Below, piece by piece: positions 7,450 through 11,181 of a DNA stretch of 11,181 nucleotides (its first letter is position 1; every line of letters starts with the position of its first letter). The stretch comes from Burkholderiales bacterium (GTDB taxonomy: Bacteria; Pseudomonadota; Gammaproteobacteria; Burkholderiales; Burkholderiaceae_C): NCBI GenBank assembly GCA_025352345.1, contig JANXTP010000115.1, positions 1 through 11,181 of the forward strand. The letters run 5' to 3'. The notes under the pieces are model-generated. The model did not search any database, was not told where the DNA came from, and worked only from the letters and a program-made list of their open reading frames with translations. The position numbers and the translations under genes are program-made.

Positions 7450-8537
7450 CGGCTGCTTTCATCCGATGTGGTCTTGACTGCGCTGACCAGCTTTTGCAGC
7501 AAGCTGATCACCTGCACGTTCTGTCGTTCGAGCCGCAAGAGGCTGCGCTCGACACGCTGCAGTTGATCGAGCTTTTGCTCGGCCATCAGCGTCGCCAGCT
7601 GACCTGACATCTGGCGCGCCGCGTCGGGTGCCAGGTTGATTTGGGACAGGTCGATGTCGGGCACCAGCTCTGAATTGCCTGCATGCAATGCCGAGCCTAC
7701 CGGCTCGAAAGGCTTGGCCGGAATGGCCGCCTCTTCGGTGGTCTCTTGCACCACCTCCTCGACGTCGGCGCGGGTCAAGTGGGTTTTCTCGGCCAGGAAG
7801 CCCAGCAGCAGCAGGCGATCACAGATCGAATTGATGCGTCGCGGGATGCCACGCGTGGCTTTGAAGATGGCACCGAAGGCGGCGGGTTCAAAACTGGGCT
7901 TGCCGTTAGAGCCCGCGCAGACCAAGCGGTGTTCGATGTAGCGCTGCGTTTCCTCGGCGTCCAACGGGCCGATGTGGCAGGTGGCGGCCACGCGTTGCCG
8001 GAACTGCTCCATCTCCGGGCGCTGCAGGATTTCTCGGAATTCCGGTTGGCCGACCATGAAGCTCTGCAGCAAAGCCTGGTTGCCAAACTGGAAGTTTGAC
8101 AGCATGCGCAATTCTTCAACCGCCTGCGCAGTCAGGTTCTGCGCCTCATCCACGATCAGCAGGCAGCGCTTGCCCTGGCTGGTCTGGTTGACCAGAAAGG
8201 CCTCCAAGGTGATCAGCAACTGAGCCTTCGACACATCTTTGACATGGAAACCAAACGCCGCACCGACCATGCGCAGCGTGTCCTCCGCACCGAGTTGCGT
8301 GGTGACCAGGTGGCCGATCACGACATCGCTGCCGTGCAGGCTGTCGATCAGGGTGCGCAGGATCGTCGTCTTGCCCGCACCGATTTCGCCGGTGATGACC
8401 ACGAATCCCTCGTGTCTCGACACGCCGTATTCAAGATAGGCCTTGGCGCGGCTGTGCTGCTTGCTGCCGAAATAGAAGCTGGGGTCGGGGTTGAGCTGGA
8501 ACGGTTTGCTCGTCAGCCCGTAGAACGCTTCGTACAT
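7446..8537 (-). CDS. XrtA-associated AAA ATPase (ExeA/GspA-like) with C-terminal coiled coil
   Basis: A 363-residue P-loop ATPase of the TIGR03015-like family, related to ExeA/GspA, which helps assemble secretion pores, and to transposon ATPases of the TniB type. The N-terminus MYEAFYGLTSKPFQLNPDP is the family hallmark. Walker A is GEIGAGKTT (50-58), Walker B is LLIVDE (126-131), a sensor-like VGQPEF lies at 162-167, and GIPRRIN (230-236) follows in the helical lid. After the ATPase module (about 1-270) comes a Pro/Glu-rich linker and then a likely coiled coil (about 313-352) with Leu and Gln heptad-like spacing. No membrane segment is seen, so it should be cytoplasmic. The ATG lies two bases after the stop of the beta-barrel gene. 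That near-fusion and the ExeA likeness suggest it acts on envelope export, but this is inference. Its true role in PEP-CTERM loci is unknown. Confidence 0.93.
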   Translation of the reverse strand: MYEAFYGLTSKPFQLNPDPSFYFGSKQHSRAKAYLEYGVSRHEGFVVITGEIGAGKTTILRTLIDSLHGSDVVIGHLVTTQLGAEDTLRMVGAAFGFHVKDVSKAQLLITLEAFLVNQTSQGKRCLLIVDEAQNLTAQAVEELRMLSNFQFGNQALLQSFMVGQPEFREILQRPEMEQFRQRVAATCHIGPLDAEETQRYIEHRLVCAGSNGKPSFEPAAFGAIFKATRGIPRRINSICDRLLLLGFLAEKTHLTRADVEEVVQETTEEAAIPAKPFEPVGSALHAGNSELVPDIDLSQINLAPDAARQMSGQLATLMAEQKLDQLQRVERSLLRLERQNVQVISLLQKLVSAVKTTSDESSR

Positions 8538-8539
8538 GG

Positions 8540-10093
8540 TTAGAACTGCACCTTCAGATTGGCCACGACGGCGCTTTCGGTGTACGGATCGACATCACTG
8601 TGAAACAAGGTTCGACGCGCCGATATTGATAGATCGACCTGCTTGCTCAGATGCGTGGTGTAGGTGGTCGTCAACGAGCGCAGACGGGTCATTCGGTTGT
8701 CCCCGGTCGAGCTGTTCCTGCTCAGAGAGAGGTCCGCGCTGAGCGCCGACAAAGGCGTCAGGCGATGCGAAACATTGACGCCAAAACCAGTGGAGTGGAG
8801 GTTGCGACCATTCGACAAGTCACCGGCATTGGTCGCTGTGTCGTTCGCCGCGCGTGCGTCGTTACGCGAAGTGGACAGCAGCAAGCTAGTGCGCAAGCCA
8901 ATCAACGCCAGAGACAGGTTCTGTCGTCGCTGGATGGAGGCAGCGTTGGTGAGAAATCCGCCATTGACCAAGGTGCTGCGGGTCAGGCCGCTGTTCTGCA
9001 GGAAGGCATCGACCAAGGCGGTGCGCTGCACCGGATCGGGCGCGATGGACGCGAACTGCGCATACAACAGGTCGAACACACTGCGCGGCGAATTGGTGCC
9101 GTTGGCACCAGACGTCGTGTTGACGTCCTGGCCATCGACAAAGGTCCAGACAGTGCGTGGAGTGCGATGCTCAAAACGGATGTTGTAGGCGTTGCCGAAG
9201 AACCGGTGGTCGCGCGTCACTTCCAGCCGGGTGCGCTCGGTCGGCCTCCACGTGAAGCCAGCGCTCCAGGTCGTGGTGCTTTTCTGGCCCGAGAACTGGT
9301 AATCGTTGCGTTCGCGGCCGGCGCCTGCCGACACCTGAAACTCCGGGGTCACGGCGAAGGTCAGCCGGCCATTGAAGCGTGTGGAGTCCTGGGTGCCCTG
9401 GTTTTCAAACTCCGAACTTTGGCGCGACGCGTTCAGCGACCAACCCAGGCGAGAGAACAGGGCCTGACCAGAACTGAGGACCAGCGACGCCTCGTTCGAG
9501 GTCGATTTGGCACTCGACCCGCTGCTGTTGCTGGCGGTCCAGTCCCATCGCACCTGGTAATTCGCGAAGCTGCCCAACGGGCCGCGAACATAAGGTGCGA
9601 TCTGGTACGTCGTCACTTCGGCGCGATTGCCGTCGGCCAGGTTGCGGTCGGCCGATCGGGTGCCGAGCGCCGAGATGCTCTGTTGAGAGATGCTGGCGCT
9701 GGCATCAACATAGGCCCACTTGTCAATCGCCTCTGCGGTGCCTCTGGCGCTGAGCGCCTGCTGCACCTCGTTGAAGGACGATCGCCGTGCATAAACCAGA
9801 CCGTGCAGCGCGTAATCGACGTCGCCGGTAATTCGCCCCGTTCGGCTGCTCAGGCGCAGCCCGGGGCTGATGTCGGTGATCGCGTCCCCCCGCGCATCGT
9901 TGCCGCGGTCGAGCCCCACATTGCTGGTGATGGTCTCGGTCACACTGAGTGTCGGTTGCCAAACCAATCCGCTCCGCGAGCCTGACGCCTGCTCCTGGGC
10001 GTGGGCAGTCATGGTGGCCATACCGATCACACCGACGATCGGCGGCAGCACTTGCCATCCGAGCCAGCGGTGCAAGGTCAGACTGGAACGCAC
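8540..10093 (-). CDS. PEP-CTERM system outer-membrane beta-barrel protein (TIGR03016-like)
   Basis: A 517-residue protein with a signal peptide: arginines and a histidine at the N-terminus, a hydrophobic core at about 10-28, and a likely cut after AHA (about 30-32) before QEQ. The mature part has alternating polar/hydrophobic strands rich in Ser, Thr, Asn and Arg, and it ends in a terminal Phe (NLKVQF), the usual outer-membrane insertion signal. Conserved stretches such as DISPGLRLSS and DASASISQQSISALGTRS match the family of hypothetical barrels found with exosortase A. The role is unproven; polysaccharide export or anchoring is a guess. The start is the GTG at 10093, six bases after GGAAGGG. 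A GTG one codon upstream (10096) is an alternative. The in-frame ATG at 10270 would lie inside the kinase gene and push the signal peptide 59 residues inward, so it is rejected. Confidence 0.88.
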   Translation of the reverse strand: MRSSLTLHRWLGWQVLPPIVGVIGMATMTAHAQEQASGSRSGLVWQPTLSVTETITSNVGLDRGNDARGDAITDISPGLRLSSRTGRITGDVDYALHGLVYARRSSFNEVQQALSARGTAEAIDKWAYVDASASISQQSISALGTRSADRNLADGNRAEVTTYQIAPYVRGPLGSFANYQVRWDWTASNSSGSSAKSTSNEASLVLSSGQALFSRLGWSLNASRQSSEFENQGTQDSTRFNGRLTFAVTPEFQVSAGAGRERNDYQFSGQKSTTTWSAGFTWRPTERTRLEVTRDHRFFGNAYNIRFEHRTPRTVWTFVDGQDVNTTSGANGTNSPRSVFDLLYAQFASIAPDPVQRTALVDAFLQNSGLTRSTLVNGGFLTNAASIQRRQNLSLALIGLRTSLLLSTSRNDARAANDTATNAGDLSNGRNLHSTGFGVNVSHRLTPLSALSADLSLSRNSSTGDNRMTRLRSLTTTYTTHLSKQVDLSISARRTLFHSDVDPYTESAVVANLKVQF

Positions 10094-10099
10094 CACTGA

Positions 10100-10106
10100 C
10101 CCTTCC
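10100..10106 (-). promoter_or_regulatory. Ribosome binding site supporting a GTG start for the beta-barrel gene
   Basis: GGAAGGG on the minus strand lies in the 22-nt gap after the kinase stop. It is six bases before the GTG at 10093 and three before the GTG at 10096. It places translation exactly at the head of a signal peptide. Confidence 0.6.
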
Positions 10107-10115
10107 GGCCACGAC

Positions 10116-11054
10116 TCAGGCTTTCGAATTGCCACTGGGCGCCCCATAGCCGTACCCATAGCCGTAGCCGTAGCCGGAGCCATATCCGTCAGAGCTGGTA
10201 CCCCGAACCTTGTTGAGCACCAAATTGATGTTTGCGCAGCCCTTGATGGTGGACAGTGCATGGTCGACATCGGCCTGCAGCGTTCGGTCGGCCTGGACCA
10301 CCATCACCACCTGCCCCATCTGCGTCGCGAGCACGCGTGATTCGGTCGTCAACAGCAGCGGCGGCGAATCGAAAATGATGATGCGGTCCGGATAACGCGC
10401 CGCCATGTCGTCGAGCAGCTGGCGCATCGCGTCGCTGGCCAGCAACTCGGTCGCCTTGGGGCGGCTCGTTCCACTGGGCAGCACCGTCAGCTTGTCGATG
10501 TTCGTCTTCAGCAGCACGCTGTGCATGTCCTTGCTGCCTTCGAGCACATCGAGCAGGCCGGGCATGGTCTGTAAGCCCAGCATGCGCAGGATCGAAGGCC
10601 GCGCCACATCGGCGTCGACCAGCATCACCGTGTTGTCCAGCTCCATCGCGATGCTCATCGCCAGATTGAGCGACGTGAAACTCTTGCCTTCACCCGACAG
10701 TGAACTGGTCACCATGATCAGGTTGCCATGCTTCAGGGCGTTTTCGCCCTTGGCTTTTGCATTCGCGAGCAATGGCCTCTTGATCAATCGAAACTGATCT
10801 GCAGAGTGCGAGCGAGGCGCGTTCGGCGTGACGATGCCCGCCGCACTCAGCACATCGAGGTCGAGCGTCACCTGACGCGAGGTGTGGGCGGGCTCTGCCA
10901 CACGTGCCGTCGGGGCCGCGGATGTCAGCGACGTTGTGGCCACCAGCGAGGGCGATGTGGTCGCCGCGGAAGGGGTGATCTGATCGGGTATCTGCGCCCC
11001 TGCGTTGCGCAGTTGCTCGAGTCGTCGCGCGGCTTGTTCAATCAGGCTGGTCAT
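10116..11054 (-). CDS. XrtA-associated tyrosine autokinase (BY-kinase, CpsD/CapB family)
   Basis: A 312-residue cytoplasmic bacterial tyrosine kinase that works with the membrane chain-length determinant to control polysaccharide length and export by cycles of autophosphorylation. An N-terminal helix (1-23) of the IEQAARRLEQLRNAG type and an Ala/Thr/Ser-rich linker (about 25-60) precede the kinase. Walker A is SSLSGEGKS (117-125), Walker A' is MLVDADVARPS (144-154) and Walker B is IIIFDSPP (225-232). The C-terminal tail (289-304) holds six tyrosines (291, 295, 297, 299, 301, 303) spaced by glycine, the expected phosphorylation cluster. The ATG is five bases after the stop of the chain-length gene, with AAAGGG nine bases upstream, and the two products should form a complex. 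Unlike many proteobacterial Wzc kinases, it is not fused to the Wzz domain. The assignment is firm at family level. Confidence 0.95.
   Translation of the reverse strand: MTSLIEQAARRLEQLRNAGAQIPDQITPSAATTSPSLVATTSLTSAAPTARVAEPAHTSRQVTLDLDVLSAAGIVTPNAPRSHSADQFRLIKRPLLANAKAKGENALKHGNLIMVTSSLSGEGKSFTSLNLAMSIAMELDNTVMLVDADVARPSILRMLGLQTMPGLLDVLEGSKDMHSVLLKTNIDKLTVLPSGTSRPKATELLASDAMRQLLDDMAARYPDRIIIFDSPPLLLTTESRVLATQMGQVVMVVQADRTLQADVDHALSTIKGCANINLVLNKVRGTSSDGYGSGYGYGYGYGYGAPSGNSKA
10143..10184 (-). repeat. Gly-Tyr repeat-coding stretch at the 3' end of the kinase gene
   Basis: Alternating TAC/TAT and GGC/GGG codons give GYGSGYGYGYGYGYG-type sequence with six tyrosines. At DNA level the unit GGCTAC/GGCTAT recurs every six bases with silent third-base changes. 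It is the tyrosine cluster of a BY-kinase, and the repeat nature makes unit number prone to change between strains. Confidence 0.8.
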
Positions 11055-11059
11055 GTGAT

Positions 11060-11181
11060 TCAGCCCTTTCTGGCGGCCATCAGCGCCAAGCCCAACATCG
11101 TCAACCCGAAAAAGCCCACCAGACCGCCCGAAGACACGACGAACTTCACCAGTCTGGTCTTCTCGAGCCGAACCTCCGCTG
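11060..11181 (-). CDS. Polysaccharide chain-length determinant (Wzz/GumC type), C-terminal end only
   Basis: The frame ending in TGA at 11060-11062 is open to the right edge and gives the last 40 residues of a protein. They read as a charged segment (EVRLEKTRLVKF) followed by a single membrane helix (about 21 residues, rich in Val, Leu, Gly and Phe) and a short basic tail, AARKG. This fits the final transmembrane segment of an inner-membrane chain-length regulator of the kind that partners the tyrosine autokinase starting five bases downstream. The identification rests mainly on position, since such proteins normally precede this kinase in PEP-CTERM loci, and on the membrane topology. The fragment is too short for a motif-based call. 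The upstream part of the gene, and any promoter, lie outside the window. Confidence 0.6.
   Translation of the reverse strand, partial: AEVRLEKTRLVKFVVSSGGLVGFFGLTMLGLALMAARKG

Noticed and set aside
8651..9985. A 444-codon plus-strand open frame.
   Set aside because: It is antisense to the beta-barrel gene, which has a signal peptide, family motifs and terminal Phe. The plus-strand product shows no domain.
10143..10184. The short repeats near the kinase end considered as a CRISPR or regulatory repeat array.
   Set aside because: The six-base period is fully explained by alternating Gly and Tyr codons in frame, with no spacers.
10094..10270. An N-terminal extension of the beta-barrel protein from an ATG at 10270.
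   Set aside because: It would overlap the kinase coding region for about 155 bases and bury the signal peptide. The GTG at 10093 has a suitable ribosome binding site and places the signal peptide at the start.

Overview
The window is a single, densely packed block of ten genes, all on the minus strand, so transcription runs from the right edge to the left edge. Nine genes have a visible start and the two at the edges are cut by the window. Gene content and order match the exosortase A (XrtA) / PEP-CTERM exopolysaccharide locus, a system already described in Gram-negative bacteria. The high GC content, the gene order and the protein styles suggest a betaproteobacterium, probably of the Burkholderiales. 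That placement is inference from family resemblance, since no rRNA or other taxonomic marker is present.

Layout in the direction of transcription: the C-terminal end of a polysaccharide chain-length determinant (11181-11060); a tyrosine autokinase with a Gly-Tyr tail (11054-10116); a putative outer-membrane beta-barrel protein (10093-8540); an ExeA-like AAA ATPase (8537-7446); a polysaccharide deacetylase (7449-6541); a FemAB-like transferase (6553-5516); a family-4 glycosyltransferase of the first PEP-CTERM type (5512-4307); exosortase A fused to an EpsI domain (4310-2745); a second family-4 glycosyltransferase (2755-1559); and a glutamine-dependent amidotransferase of the asparagine-synthetase type (1505 to beyond the left edge). 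Adjacent genes either overlap by 4 to 13 nt or are separated by at most 22 nt. The one exception is a 53-nt gap before the amidotransferase, which holds a perfect 13-bp tandem repeat. No stretch over 300 bases lacks a gene, and I see no RNA gene, mobile element, CRISPR array or clear terminator.

How the genes may work together (family knowledge plus inference): the glycosyltransferases build a repeat unit, and the amidotransferase, FemAB-like protein and deacetylase modify the sugar or polymer. The chain-length protein and kinase control polymerisation and export. The beta-barrel protein and the ATPase are conserved partners of unproven role. The exosortase processes exported proteins bearing a C-terminal PEP-CTERM signal, and none of those substrates is encoded here. 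Several usual parts are also absent (Wza-type export lipoprotein, initiating sugar-phosphate transferase, flippase, polymerase) and would have to lie outside the window.

I did not find a clearly new system. The points most worth a second look are the exosortase-EpsI fusion, the Gly-Tyr repeat tail of the kinase, the tightly spaced beta-barrel/ATPase pair of unknown function, the FemAB plus amidotransferase combination, and the frequent non-ATG starts at coupled gene junctions.
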